Below are positions 17,540-27,275 of a DNA stretch of 64,000 nt, piece after piece. Each line of letters opens with the position of its first letter. The stretch's first letter is position 1. The notes below the pieces were generated by a model. The model had not been told where the DNA came from, searched no databases, and saw only the letters and a list, made by a program, of their open reading frames with translations. Both the position numbers and the translations under genes were made by a program. This DNA is from Mycobacteriales bacterium (lineage in GTDB: Bacteria; Actinomycetota; Actinomycetes; Mycobacteriales; SCTD01): the NCBI GenBank assembly GCA_030697205.1, contig JAUYQP010000013.1, positions 62,001 through 126,000 on the forward strand, written 5' to 3'.

Positions 17540-18484
17540 CTAGGAGGAGCGGTAGTCGCGGGTGAGGACCACGGTGAGGCCGGTGCCGGGCAGGCCCGGG
17601 AAGCGCGGAGCGACCCGGCCGATGCCGAACTGCCGCGCGAAGTCGCGGGCGACCGCCTCACCACCGGGCGGGTAGTAGACCGACGTCGTCGTCACCCGTC
17701 CGGTGAAGTTGCCGGTCTGGCGGATCGGCCAGCCGCCCGCGGCGAAGCGCTGCGCGGCCGACGCGGCGAGACCGGTGCGACGGCTGTTGTTGAGGACGGT
17801 GACGGGGGCCTTCGCGACAGCGCTCGGCGAGGCGGTCGGGACGACGACGGGGGTGGTCGGCACGGCGGTGACGGTCGACGTGGCGGTGGGCTGCGCCGTG
17901 CCGGTCGGCGTGACGCTGGAGGTCACGGTCGGCTGCGTGACCGGCGAGCCGACCGTCGGCGTGCCCTGCGGGGCGTCGCCGCGGGCCCAGAGCAGCGCAC
18001 CGATGCCGAGCGCGACGCCGGCGACGGCGACGAGTGCACCGGCGGCAGCCCGCACCGGGGAGATGGCGTCGTCGTGGGCGGCGGCGCGACGGGCGGCGCG
18101 GCTGCCGAGCACCGGCTCCTCGAGCGGCGCCCCGGCCCAGACGGGGTCAGCCGCGCTGACCGGCTCCGACGCCTCGAGGTCTCCGCCGGGCGGCGCGAGC
18201 TGCCAGTCCGCCGAGGACGCGCCGGGCGTCGGATCGCCGAACGCAGCGCCGCCGGCAAGGACGTCCTGCTCGTCGAGCGCGGCCGGGTCGGCGAACGACT
18301 CGGTCTGCGCAGCGGTCCGCTCGGCAGCGAACCGAGCGGCGTCATCGTCAGCCGCGGCCTGGGCGCGCAGCCACGCGTCGGAGCCGGTGTCGTGCGCGGC
18401 CTGCAGCACGGGGTCGGACTCGGGCGGGTCGACGTCGGGGAACGACCAGTCGTCCCCGTGCGGGTCGCGCGGACCGCGGCTCAG
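17540..18484 (-). CDS. LytR_C-domain membrane protein (VirR-like)
   Basis: About 314 residues: a long acidic cytoplasmic N-terminus (residues 1-175, Ala/Asp/Glu-rich), one transmembrane helix (AAAGALVAVAGVALGIGALL), a Thr/Pro/Val-rich linker, and a C-terminal LytR_C domain beginning APVTVLNNSRRTGLAASAAQ. In mycobacteria the same DUF3263-LytR_C pair includes VirR (Rv0431), linked to envelope integrity and vesicle release. The start is unusual. No ATG, GTG or TTG sits at a sensible place, but a CTG at 18484 overlaps the DUF3263 stop as CTGA. The alternatives are a GTG inside the DUF3263 gene (18685) or one about 20 codons into the protein. Confidence 0.78.
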   Translation of the reverse strand: MSRGPRDPHGDDWSFPDVDPPESDPVLQAAHDTGSDAWLRAQAAADDDAARFAAERTAAQTESFADPAALDEQDVLAGGAAFGDPTPGASSADWQLAPPGGDLEASEPVSAADPVWAGAPLEEPVLGSRAARRAAAHDDAISPVRAAAGALVAVAGVALGIGALLWARGDAPQGTPTVGSPVTQPTVTSSVTPTGTAQPTATSTVTAVPTTPVVVPTASPSAVAKAPVTVLNNSRRTGLAASAAQRFAAGGWPIRQTGNFTGRVTTTSVYYPPGGEAVARDFARQFGIGRVAPRFPGLPGTGLTVVLTRDYRSS

Positions 18485-18786
18485 GCGTCCATCCCGAGCC
18501 GGCGTGCCGAGCGGGTGCGCTGGCGGGTGGTCCGCAGCCGGCGCAGGCGCTTGACGAGCATCGGGTCGTGCACGAGGGCCTCGGGCCGGTCGATGAGGGC
18601 GTTGAGGACCTGGTAGTAGCGCGTGGCGGACAGGTCGAACAGGTCCTTGACGGCCTGCTCCTTGGCGCCGGCGTACTTCCACCACTGCCGCTCGAAGGCG
18701 AGGATCTCGCGCTCGCGCTCGGAGAGCGAGCCGTCAGCGGAGCCAGCCTCGACGAGGGGCGTCTCGGGCGTGAGAGGCAGCGCCAC
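18481..18786 (-). CDS. DUF3263 protein, probable DNA-binding helix-turn-helix
   Basis: A 101-residue member of DUF3263, an actinobacterial family with a predicted helix-turn-helix. Family core: LSEREREILAFERQWWKYAG, then AKEQAVKDLFDLSATRYYQV and LNALIDRPEALVHDPMLVKRL. The GTG at 18786 was chosen because GGAGG lies 4-5 nt upstream; ATGs at 18825 and 18852 have no ribosome site. It is the first gene of the unit DUF3263 - LytR_C - otsB, and its stop overlaps the next start. It is divergent from the glycosidase gene. The 210-bp gap 18787-18996 holds no recognisable element beyond presumed promoters. Confidence 0.86.
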   Translation of the reverse strand: MALPLTPETPLVEAGSADGSLSEREREILAFERQWWKYAGAKEQAVKDLFDLSATRYYQVLNALIDRPEALVHDPMLVKRLRRLRTTRQRTRSARRLGMDA

Positions 18787-18996
18787 GGATCCTCCAGCAG
18801 ACGAACTACAACGGTGTGACTCCATGAAAGCACAACGGCAGTGGCCGCCCACGCAGGCCGGGGGGTTGCCTCGAGGTGAGGATCAGCGGACCGCCCACGA
18901 GCACGTCGTCACCGGCGCCCCCGCCGTGCGACAGTCGAGGGGGCCGCCCCTGCAGCCGGCCCGCCTGACCGCTACCTCCGAAGGACCTCCCTCACC

Positions 18997-20961
18997 GTGC
19001 GCTCCACGCTCCTCCCCCTCCTCGTCCTGCCCCTGCTCGCCCCGCTGGCGGCGCAGCCCGCCCAGGCGGCCGCACCGCAGGCACGGGCCGCCTCGCTCGA
19101 CCTGCCGCTCGGCCACGACCGCATCGGCATCAGGCGCGGCGACACGTGGTACCTCCGCCCGGACCTGGGCCCGGGTGCCGCCGAGACCTACCGCGACCAC
19201 GTGGGTGGCTGGGTCCCCGTCGCGGGCGACACCGACGGGGACGGCAACGGCTCGGTCAGCCTCTTCAAGGGCGGCACCTGGCGGATCAGCGACAGCCGCG
19301 AGGGCGGCGTGCGCGAGGTCCGCTTCGGCATGCCCGGCGACCTGCCCGTCCTCGGCGACTGGGACAGCGACGGCATCGACACCCTCGGCGTCTACCGCTC
19401 CGGGCGCTTCTACCTGCGCGACGGCATCAGCACCGGCGCGGCCCGCGTCGTCGGCTTCGGCATCCCCGGCGATGTGCCGGTCGTCGGCGACTGGGACGGC
19501 GACGGCGGCACCGACATCGGGGTCAAGCGCGGCCGCACGTGGTACCAGCGCGACGCCGCCGACGGCGGGGCCGCGAGCCGCACGATCGCCTTCGGCCTGG
19601 CCGGCGACCTGCCCGCGGTCGGCGACTGGGACCACGACAGCAAGGACACGATCGCGGCTTTCCGCGAAGGCACATGGTTCCTGCGCGACGCCGGCGGGAC
19701 CTACCAGCAGACCCGCTTCGGGTTGAAGGGCGACATGCCCGTCGTACGACGCACGCAGGGGCTGGCGCCCGGCGTGACGCACCGCGTCGCCCGCGACCCG
19801 CGCGGCTGGGTCGCCCACGTCGTCACGGTCGACCTGGCTGCGGCCTCGACGCCCGACGTCGTGCTCGGCCGCGACAGGCTCGCCGGCACCGAGCTCACCT
19901 CCTCGATGGCCCGCCGGTCCGGCGCGGTCGTGGCGGTCAACGGCGACTACGCGACGAGCGACGGCCGGCCGGTCCACGGCTTCGCCCGCGACGGCCGGCT
20001 GCTGCAGTCGCCGTCACTGCTGGGCAAGGCGGTCGGTCTCGACCTCGGCGCGACGACGGTGCCGATGGGCGCTCCGGACCTCTCCGTCACCGTCCAGCCG
20101 GAGGGGGTCGCCGAACAGGTGGCCGTCTCGCGCTGGAACCAGGGCCAGCCCGACGGCGACCAGCTCGTCGCCTTCACGGCCGCGGGCGCCACCGTCGAGA
20201 CGCCGCGCAGCGGTGCCTGCTACGCCGGGCTCACCGACGCGACCCCGGTCGTGCGCGACGGCGTCGTCGAGACCTCCACGACCGTCACGGGTCGGCGTTG
20301 CTTCGGCGACCCGGCCATGGTCCCGCCGACCGGCACGATGCTCACGGCCAATACCTACGCCGCCCTGCAGCCCTTCATCGAGGCGCTGACCCCGGGCCAG
20401 TCGCTCGTGATGCGCCAGACCCTCGGCTTCCCTGGAACGGTGGACCTGCTGGGCGGCAACCCGATGCTCGTCGTCGAGGGCAGCGTCCCGTCCGGCAGCG
20501 TCGACGGCAACGGCAGCTTCTTCGACCCGAACCCGCGCACCGCGGTCGGGACCACCGTCGACGGCCGACTGATCCTGGTGGTCGTCGACGGCCGCCGCTC
20601 CGGCTACAGCACCGGGGTCTCACTGCGCGACCTCGCCGACCTGATGGTGTCGCTCGGCGCGCACAACGCGATCAACCTCGACGGCGGCGGCTCGTCGACG
20701 ATGTGGCTCAACGGCACCGTCGCCAACCGCCCGTCCGACGGCAGCGAGCGCGGGGTCTCCAGCGCTCTCGTGGTCCTGCCCGCAGGCGACCCGGGTGAGA
20801 CCGGGCTGACCTCGGTCACCTCGCCGCCGGCAGCGAGCCGACGGGCTGCGGGCCCGGTGACGCCGACCGTGCCGGCCGCCGTCGTGCCGGGACCGGCCGA
20901 CAGCCTCGACCGTGCCTGGCGCGACCCGGCCAGCAGCGGTGGTCTCGCGCAGCTGCGCTAG
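18997..20961 (+). CDS. Secreted phosphodiester glycosidase-family protein with VCBS-like repeats
   Basis: A 654-residue exported protein. Signal peptide at residues 1-26 (LLPLLVLPLLAPLAAQPAQA). Residues ~35-250 contain five or six ~48-residue repeats with the core PGDxPVxGDWDxDGxDTxGVYR...WYLRD, similar to FG-GAP/VCBS-type repeats common in actinobacterial secreted proteins. Residues ~290-600 are a NAGPA/phosphodiester glycosidase (DUF2233) domain, with VVAVNGDYATSDGRPVHGFARDG (shown split: VVAVNGDYATSDG, RPVHGFARDG), DPNPRTAVGTT and the hallmark INLDGGGSSTMW. In this family the domain removes sugar from phosphodiesters, as in lysosomal uncovering enzyme and wall teichoic acid debranching. 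Its stop overlaps the gdh stop within a CTAG. Confidence 0.88.
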   Translation: MRSTLLPLLVLPLLAPLAAQPAQAAAPQARAASLDLPLGHDRIGIRRGDTWYLRPDLGPGAAETYRDHVGGWVPVAGDTDGDGNGSVSLFKGGTWRISDSREGGVREVRFGMPGDLPVLGDWDSDGIDTLGVYRSGRFYLRDGISTGAARVVGFGIPGDVPVVGDWDGDGGTDIGVKRGRTWYQRDAADGGAASRTIAFGLAGDLPAVGDWDHDSKDTIAAFREGTWFLRDAGGTYQQTRFGLKGDMPVVRRTQGLAPGVTHRVARDPRGWVAHVVTVDLAAASTPDVVLGRDRLAGTELTSSMARRSGAVVAVNGDYATSDGRPVHGFARDGRLLQSPSLLGKAVGLDLGATTVPMGAPDLSVTVQPEGVAEQVAVSRWNQGQPDGDQLVAFTAAGATVETPRSGACYAGLTDATPVVRDGVVETSTTVTGRRCFGDPAMVPPTGTMLTANTYAALQPFIEALTPGQSLVMRQTLGFPGTVDLLGGNPMLVVEGSVPSGSVDGNGSFFDPNPRTAVGTTVDGRLILVVVDGRRSGYSTGVSLRDLADLMVSLGAHNAINLDGGGSSTMWLNGTVANRPSDGSERGVSSALVVLPAGDPGETGLTSVTSPPAASRRAAGPVTPTVPAAVVPGPADSLDRAWRDPASSGGLAQLR

Positions 20962-23900
20962 CAGCGCTCGCCGGCGCGGCTGGTCTGGGTGAGGCCGCGG
21001 ATCATCCGCAGCGCCACCGACAGCGTCGCGACGTCGTAGGTGCCCTCGGCCTCGATGTCGGTAAGCACCTGGGTCGCCCGCGACAGACCGGCGGCGTTGT
21101 CGTCGGTCCAGGCCGCGATCCGCACCGCCGGGTCGCCCGGCGCCGTGCTGCGCAGGACGTCGGCGGCGAGTGCGGCCTGGGCGGCGTAGAGGTCGTCGCG
21201 CAGCGCGGCCCGGGCCAGCGTCAGCCAGCGGTCGGTGCGGGGCAGCGCGACGATGCGCTGGCGCACGGCACCGAGCCCGAGCAGGTCGTCGAGAGCGAAG
21301 TAGAGCGGCGCGACGTCCTCGACCGCGTGCCCGGTGGTGCCGGCGACCTCCACGACGTCGAGCGCGGCGTAGACCGCGGAGAAGCCGGCGACCCGCAGGG
21401 CTAGGTCGGCCGGGACGCCGTCGGTGACGTAGCGCGCGGCGGTGGCGCGCAGCGACAGCAGCGCGGTCGAGGTCAGCAGGTCCGGCAGGGCCTCCGAGAC
21501 CGTCGTGGCTCCGGGTCGGAAGGCGCTGACGGTCGCCGCGATGTCGAGCGGCTGGCGCCGGGTCGTGAGCAGCCAGCGGGTCGCCCGCTCCACGAGGCGG
21601 CGCCCCTCGAGCAGCATCGTCGTCTGGGTGCCGGTCGGCACGAGGTTGTCGAGGGCCTCCACCTGCTTCCACAGCGCGGGCATGCCGAAGACCTCGCTCG
21701 CGACCGTGTGTGCGCGCACGACGTCGTGCGCGGGCGCAGCCATCTCCTCGCCCATCCGGTAGGCGAAGGTCGTGCCGGCCGTGTTGACCAGCCGGTTGGC
21801 CAGCGCGGTCGCGACGATCTCGCGACGCAACCGGTGGCCGGTCATCTGCGCACCGAAGCGCTCGCGCAGCGGCTCGGGGAAGTAGCGCTCGAGCTCGTGG
21901 CCCAACCACGGGTCCTCGGGCAGGTCGGAGGCGAGCACCTCCTGGGTCAGCCCGATCTTGGTCCAGGCCAGCACGACGGCGAACTCCGGACCGGTGAGCC
22001 CGGTGCCGGCGGCCTCGCGCGCGTCGAGCTCGGCGTCGGACGGGAGATCCTCCAGACCGCGGTCGATCTGACCGGTGCGCTCTTGGTGGGTGAGGTAGCG
22101 GCGGTGGACCGGGAGCATCTCGAGCGACTGCGCGCGGGCGTTGCCGAGTGCGACGTTCTGGTCGTAGTTGTCCTTGAGGACGAGCGCTGCGACCTCGTCG
22201 GTCATCGAGGCGAGCAGCGCGTCGCGGTCCTGCGCGGCGAGCACGCCGTCGGCGATCGCCTGGCCCAGCAGGATCTTGATGTTGACCTCGTGGTCGGAGG
22301 TGTCGACGCCGGCGGAGTTGTCGATCGCGTCGGTGTTGACCCGCCCACCCGCGAGGGCGTACTCGATGCGACCGCGCTGGGTCAGGCCGAGGTTGCCGCC
22401 CTCGCCGACGACCCGGCAGCGCAGCGCCGCGCCGTCGACCCGGATCGCGTCGTTGGCCTTGTCGCCGACGTCGGTGTGGGTCTCCGTCGACGACTTGACG
22501 TAGGTCCCGATGCCGCCGTTCCAGAGCAGGTCGACCGGCGCCAGCAGGATCGCGCGCATGAGCTCCGCCGGCGTCACGGTCTCGGCGTGGACGCCGAGGA
22601 CCTCCCGCACCTGCGGGGTGAGCGGGATCGACTTCGCGGTGCGGGGGTGCACGCCGCCGCCCGCCGAGATCAGCGCCGGGTCGTAGTCGGCCCACGACGA
22701 CCGGGGCAGCTCGAACAGCCGCCGGCGCTCGGCGTAGGAGACCGCCGGGTCGGGGTTGGGGTCGAGGAAGACGTGGCGGTGGTCGAAGGCAGCGACGAGC
22801 CGGATCTGCTCGGACAGCAGCATGCCGTTGCCGAAGACGTCGCCGGACATGTCACCCACACCGACGACGCTGAAGGGGTGGCTCTGCACGTCGAGGCCGG
22901 TCTCGCGGAAGTGCCGCTTGACCGACTCCCACGCGCCTCGTGCGGTGATGCCCATCGCCTTGTGGTCGTAGCCCGCCGACCCGCCCGAGGCGAACGCGTC
23001 ACCGAGCCAGAAGCCGTGCTCGACCGCGATCGAGTTGGCGATGTCGGAGAAGGTCGCGGTGCCCTTGTCGGCCGCGACGACGAGGTAGGGGTCGTCGGCG
23101 TCGTGCCGCACGACCTCGGACGGGGGTACGACGACGCCGTCCACGATGTTGTCGGTGACCGCGAGCAGGCCCCGGATGAAGGCGCGGTAGCAGGCGATCC
23201 CCTCGGTGGTCCAGGCCTCCCTGTCACCTGCGTCGACCGGCCGCTTGACGACGAAGCCGCCCTTGGAGCCGACCGGCACGATGACCGCGTTCTTGACCAT
23301 CTGCGCCTTGACCAGGCCGAGGACCTCGGTGCGGAAGTCCTCGCGGCGGTCGGACCAGCGCAGGCCGCCGCGGGCGACCGCGCCGAAGCGCAGGTGGACG
23401 CCCTCGACCCGCGGCGAGCAGACGAAGATCTCGAAGCGCGGGCGAGGCAGCGGGAGGTCCGGCACCAGCGACGGGTCGAGCTTGAACGACACCTGCTCCT
23501 CGCTGTCCACCGTCCCGGTCTGGAACGCGCTGGTGCGCAGCGTCGCGGTGATGAGGTCGCGAAACGACCGCAGGATGCGGTCCTCGTCGAGGCTGGCCAC
23601 TCCGTCGAGGGCGGCGTCGACGGCCGCGCGGGCCTCGGCCTCAACCACCTCCGACGCGCGAGCCGGGTCGAAGCGCGCCTCGAACAGCGCCACGAGCAAG
23701 GTGCAGACGGCGGCGTTCTTCACCAGCGTCTGCGCGACGTAGGTGTCGCTGAAGGTCGAGCCGACCTGGCGCAGGTAGCGGCTGTAGGCGCGCAGCACCA
23801 CGACCTGCTGCCAGCGCAGGCCCGCGACGAGCACGAGGCTGTTGAGCTGGTCGCTCTCGGCGCGGCCCTGCCAGACCGCGGCGAAGGCGTCCTGGAAGGC

Positions 23901-25769
23901 CGCGCGCTGGGTGTCGTCGAGGACGGCGTCGCCGGGACGACGCAGGCCGAAGTCGTAGACCCAGGCGAGCGGTACGCCGGGGCGGGCGACGGAGTAGGGG
24001 CGCTCGTCGCTGACCTCCACGCCCATGTCCGAAAGGACCGGCATGACCTGCGACAGCGTCAGCGGCGGTCCGACCCGGAAGACCTTGAAGCGGTGCTCCC
24101 CCGCTGCGGCGTCGACCGGACGGTAGAGCGACAGGTCGAGGCCCTCCTCGCCGAGCGCCTCGAGCAGCAGCAGGTCCTCGACGGCGTCGGCTGCCGGGAA
24201 GTCCTCCTTGTAGGCCTCGGGAAAGGCGCGTCCGTAGGTCGCCTGCAGCGCCCGCGCACCGGCCTGTCCGGCGTTCGCCGTGAGAGCATCCGCGAGGTCG
24301 TCGTCCCAAGAGCGGGTGACCACCTCGAGCTGCTGCTCGAGGGACTCCAGGTCGACGTCGCGCACGGTCGGCGAGGTGGTCCGCACGACGATGTGCAACC
24401 GGGCGAGAACCGATTCGCTCACCTTGGTCGCGTGGTCGACGCCGCTGCCCTCGAAGGCCTCGAGCAGCAGCCGCTGGACCCGCAGCCGGTTGTCGGTCGT
24501 GAAGCGCTCGCGCGGCAGGAAGATGAGGCAGGACACGAAGCGCGCGTAGTCGTCGAAGCGCACGAACAGCCGGACCTGGCGGCGCTCCTGCAGGTGGAGC
24601 ACCCCGAGAGCCGTGGCCAGCAGCTCGTCGTCGTCGACCTGGAACAGCTCGTCGCGTGGGTAGTCCTCGAGGACGCCGAGCAGCGCCTTGTAGTCGTGGC
24701 TGCCCGGGGTGAAGCCCGAGCCGGTCAGCACCTTCTCCACCTTGCGGCGCAGCACCGGCACCGACATGAGGGGCGCGGTGTAGGCCTCGTGGGAGAACAG
24801 CCCGAGGAATCGGCGCTCGCCGACGGGCAACCCCTCGGGGCCGAGCCGCTTGACCCCGACGTAGTCCAGGTAGGACGGGCGGTGCACCGTGGCCCTCGAG
24901 TTGGCCTTGGTGATGGTGAGCAACGCCGGGTCCATCGCGCGGCGGCGCACCTCCGCGGGCAGCGCCGACAGCGGGACCTCGGCAGGGGCCATTCCGGTGT
25001 CGCGCAGGATGCCGAGGCCGGTGCCGGGGACGGCCGCCAGGGCCGGCTCCTCGGGTGTGCCGGCGAGGACGTAGTCGCGGTAGCCCAGGAAGGTGAAGGC
25101 GCCGTCGAGCATCCACTCGGTGAAGGCCTGCAGCTCCTTGGCGTGGGGGGCGTCGTCAGCGGCCTCGGCGAGCCGCGCCGCCATCCGGGGCGTGTCCTCG
25201 ACGGCAGCGCGCACGTCCTCGAGCACCCGGCGCAGGTCGTTGCGCAGCCTGTCGCTCGTCTCGCGGTCACCGATGCGGTCGATCTCGACGTGCATGAAGG
25301 ACTCGTGCACGACGTCGGGCCCGTCGGCGTCGACGACCTCGAGCAGCGTGCCGACCGCATCGCGGCGCACCTTCAGCACCGGATGCACAACGAGGTGGAT
25401 GCCGAGGTCGTGGCGGGTCAGCTCGGCGCTGACGGTGTCGACGAGGAAGGGCATGTCGTCGGTGACGACCTCGACCATGGCGTGCGGCGACGACCACCCG
25501 TCTGTCTCGACCGTGGGCTCCACGACCCGCACCAGGGCGGTGCCGGGTGTCCGCCGAGCCGCGAGCTCCAGGTGAGACAGGGCCGCACCCGCGACAGCGC
25601 GAGGCTCGCGGCCGATGAGGTCCTCGACGGCGACGAAGCGGTAGTAGCTGCGCAGCAGCCGCTCCGCCTGCTCCCGCTCGAGCCGGTCGCCGACCTGCTC
25701 CACTGCCGCGTCGACCAACTCGCGCAGGGCACCTGCGCGCATGGTCATGGCCTGTTCCGCCGACATCAT
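20958..25769 (-). CDS. gdhB: NAD-specific glutamate dehydrogenase, large GDH180 type
   Basis: A 1603-residue oxidative glutamate dehydrogenase (glutamate + NAD to 2-oxoglutarate + ammonia + NADH), the full size of the ~180 kDa class. The N-terminal ~700 residues are the ACT-like regulatory part. The catalytic core around residues 780-1150 has RWSDRREDFRTEVLGLVKAQ with MVKNAVIVPVGSKGGF, the GGSAGYDHKAMGIT substrate segment, GVGDMSGDVFGNG, and DLLWNGGIGTYVKSS. The last ~450 residues are a helical domain typical of this class. The ATG at 25769 has AGGAGGG 5 nt upstream. The gene is separated by 77 bp from the Mce gene. In streptomycetes and mycobacteria this class is controlled by ligands and GarA-type regulators; nothing in the sequence shows that here. 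Confidence 0.96.
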   Translation of the reverse strand: MMSAEQAMTMRAGALRELVDAAVEQVGDRLEREQAERLLRSYYRFVAVEDLIGREPRAVAGAALSHLELAARRTPGTALVRVVEPTVETDGWSSPHAMVEVVTDDMPFLVDTVSAELTRHDLGIHLVVHPVLKVRRDAVGTLLEVVDADGPDVVHESFMHVEIDRIGDRETSDRLRNDLRRVLEDVRAAVEDTPRMAARLAEAADDAPHAKELQAFTEWMLDGAFTFLGYRDYVLAGTPEEPALAAVPGTGLGILRDTGMAPAEVPLSALPAEVRRRAMDPALLTITKANSRATVHRPSYLDYVGVKRLGPEGLPVGERRFLGLFSHEAYTAPLMSVPVLRRKVEKVLTGSGFTPGSHDYKALLGVLEDYPRDELFQVDDDELLATALGVLHLQERRQVRLFVRFDDYARFVSCLIFLPRERFTTDNRLRVQRLLLEAFEGSGVDHATKVSESVLARLHIVVRTTSPTVRDVDLESLEQQLEVVTRSWDDDLADALTANAGQAGARALQATYGRAFPEAYKEDFPAADAVEDLLLLEALGEEGLDLSLYRPVDAAAGEHRFKVFRVGPPLTLSQVMPVLSDMGVEVSDERPYSVARPGVPLAWVYDFGLRRPGDAVLDDTQRAAFQDAFAAVWQGRAESDQLNSLVLVAGLRWQQVVVLRAYSRYLRQVGSTFSDTYVAQTLVKNAAVCTLLVALFEARFDPARASEVVEAEARAAVDAALDGVASLDEDRILRSFRDLITATLRTSAFQTGTVDSEEQVSFKLDPSLVPDLPLPRPRFEIFVCSPRVEGVHLRFGAVARGGLRWSDRREDFRTEVLGLVKAQMVKNAVIVPVGSKGGFVVKRPVDAGDREAWTTEGIACYRAFIRGLLAVTDNIVDGVVVPPSEVVRHDADDPYLVVAADKGTATFSDIANSIAVEHGFWLGDAFASGGSAGYDHKAMGITARGAWESVKRHFRETGLDVQSHPFSVVGVGDMSGDVFGNGMLLSEQIRLVAAFDHRHVFLDPNPDPAVSYAERRRLFELPRSSWADYDPALISAGGGVHPRTAKSIPLTPQVREVLGVHAETVTPAELMRAILLAPVDLLWNGGIGTYVKSSTETHTDVGDKANDAIRVDGAALRCRVVGEGGNLGLTQRGRIEYALAGGRVNTDAIDNSAGVDTSDHEVNIKILLGQAIADGVLAAQDRDALLASMTDEVAALVLKDNYDQNVALGNARAQSLEMLPVHRRYLTHQERTGQIDRGLEDLPSDAELDAREAAGTGLTGPEFAVVLAWTKIGLTQEVLASDLPEDPWLGHELERYFPEPLRERFGAQMTGHRLRREIVATALANRLVNTAGTTFAYRMGEEMAAPAHDVVRAHTVASEVFGMPALWKQVEALDNLVPTGTQTTMLLEGRRLVERATRWLLTTRRQPLDIAATVSAFRPGATTVSEALPDLLTSTALLSLRATAARYVTDGVPADLALRVAGFSAVYAALDVVEVAGTTGHAVEDVAPLYFALDDLLGLGAVRQRIVALPRTDRWLTLARAALRDDLYAAQAALAADVLRSTAPGDPAVRIAAWTDDNAAGLSRATQVLTDIEAEGTYDVATLSVALRMIRGLTQTSRAGERC

Positions 25770-25846
25770 GACGACCCTCCTCGGCCCGGGACGCCGTCGG
25801 CCCGGTCCGTGCCCGCGACCCTAGCGGCGCAGTCGTCCCTCGTGGG

Positions 25847-27202
25847 TCAGCGCGAGTAGCTGATCACGGTGCCGCGGGCCATCGGGCCGAACAGCAGCGT
25901 GGCGATGTCGGGGACCGCCTCGGGGTCGCCGCCCATCACGGGTGCAGCCGCGATCCGCAGGGCCTCGCGCTCCCCGAGCAGAGCGAGCGCCGGGTCGGCC
26001 GCCACCTCGCTGCGGCGCTCGCCATCGTCACTCGGGTCGGGGGTCCCGCGGCCCCTGCACGGCTCGGTCTGCACGCCGGGCGCCTGCTCCTCCTCGTCGC
26101 AGTAGCCGTCGGTGACCTCGATCGTGATCGGGAAGGGGACGACCTTGTTCTCGATGCCGAGACCGAAGCAGGTCGGCCCGCTGTCCTCGCCGTACACCGG
26201 CTTCTCGTCCGGGAAGTAGGCGCCCTGGTCCTGGACGACCTCAAGCGTGATGTGCAGGCCGGGCTGCCCGCGACCGAAGACCCGTTCCGCCTCGGGGATG
26301 ACGTCGGCGATGCCGTCGAGCATGCAGGGCACCCCCGGCGCGTAGCGCTCGTAGGCCTTGAGCACCGGCAGGCTGTCGGCCGCGAGGCGCACGAGCCGCT
26401 GCTCGTTCTCGGTCGAGAAGGCGGTCAGCTCGTCGGCGAAGGCGCCCGTGGCGTCGAGGAAGCCCGACAGCTCGTCCTGCTGGTCGACCGCCGCGCGGCT
26501 CGAGAACGACAGGTCCTCGATGACCTGCAGCAGGTCCGGAGCCGCGCTGTCGAAGGTGGTCGCGAGGTCGGCGAGACCGCGCAGGTCCTGCTCGATGGTC
26601 GGCAGCTCGGGGTTGATCTCGGCGAGGTAGGCCGCGGTCCGCTCGAGGTTGGCGCCGACCCGGTCACCCCTGTCGCGCAGCGCGGTCGACAGCGCGTTGA
26701 GGGTGACCGACAGCTTCTCCGGCCGCAGGGTCTGCAGCAGCGGCAGCAGGTTGTCGACGGCCTGCGCGGTCTCGAAGGCCGAGGTCGACCGGTCGAGGCC
26801 GATGACGTCACCGTCCTCGATGGTGTCGCTGGTGGTGCCGCCAGGCTGCAGGGCGACGTACTTCTCCCCGAACAGCGTCTTGGGCAGCAGCTGCGCGGTG
26901 ACGTCGGCCGCGACGCGGCGGGCCTTGTCCTCGTCGATGGCGAGGGTGAGCACCGCGCCCTGCGGCGTCGTGCGGATCCGGCGGACCTCACCGACGATGA
27001 GGCCGCGGACCTTCACGTCGGCGCCGGTCGTCAGCTGGTTGCCGGCCCGCGATGCCTCCAGGTCCACCATCACCACAGGGGTGAAGCGCTTCTGGTAGAC
27101 CGCCACGGAGGAGCCGACGAGCAAGGTCAGGACTGCGAGGAACACCAGGCCGTTGAGTCGCTGGAGCGCGAGCGCCCGACCCTTGCGCAGCGGCGCTGCC
27201 AC
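25847..27202 (-). CDS. Orphan Mce-family lipid-transport protein
   Basis: A 451-residue Mce protein. An N-terminal membrane anchor (LNGLVFLAVLTLLVGSSVAVYQ) precedes the MCE/MlaD domain (about residues 40-130: RAGNQLTTGADVKVRGLIVG, then LPKTLFGEKYVAL). A long helical region follows (130-300), then a C-terminal part with Cys residues and an acidic segment. Mce proteins form hexameric tubes that carry lipids or sterols across the envelope with YrbE permeases. Here there are no yrbE genes and no other mce genes within reach. The GTG start at 27202 has GGGAGG 7-8 nt upstream. It may serve a cluster elsewhere or be a relic. Confidence 0.88.
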   Translation of the reverse strand: MAAPLRKGRALALQRLNGLVFLAVLTLLVGSSVAVYQKRFTPVVMVDLEASRAGNQLTTGADVKVRGLIVGEVRRIRTTPQGAVLTLAIDEDKARRVAADVTAQLLPKTLFGEKYVALQPGGTTSDTIEDGDVIGLDRSTSAFETAQAVDNLLPLLQTLRPEKLSVTLNALSTALRDRGDRVGANLERTAAYLAEINPELPTIEQDLRGLADLATTFDSAAPDLLQVIEDLSFSSRAAVDQQDELSGFLDATGAFADELTAFSTENEQRLVRLAADSLPVLKAYERYAPGVPCMLDGIADVIPEAERVFGRGQPGLHITLEVVQDQGAYFPDEKPVYGEDSGPTCFGLGIENKVVPFPITIEVTDGYCDEEEQAPGVQTEPCRGRGTPDPSDDGERRSEVAADPALALLGEREALRIAAAPVMGGDPEAVPDIATLLFGPMARGTVISYSR

Positions 27203-27275
27203 CCTGTGACCTCCCTCATACCCCAGACCGGGCGTGATCGTGCCATGTCGGGCGCGTTACGGTCACGTTCTGCCG

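Noticed and set aside
21708-25859. Very long plus-strand open frame (1383 codons) opposite the GDH180 gene
   Set aside because: It is the antisense shadow of a strongly conserved enzyme in GC-rich DNA. The translation is low-complexity (Arg/Ala/Gly/Val) with no domain.
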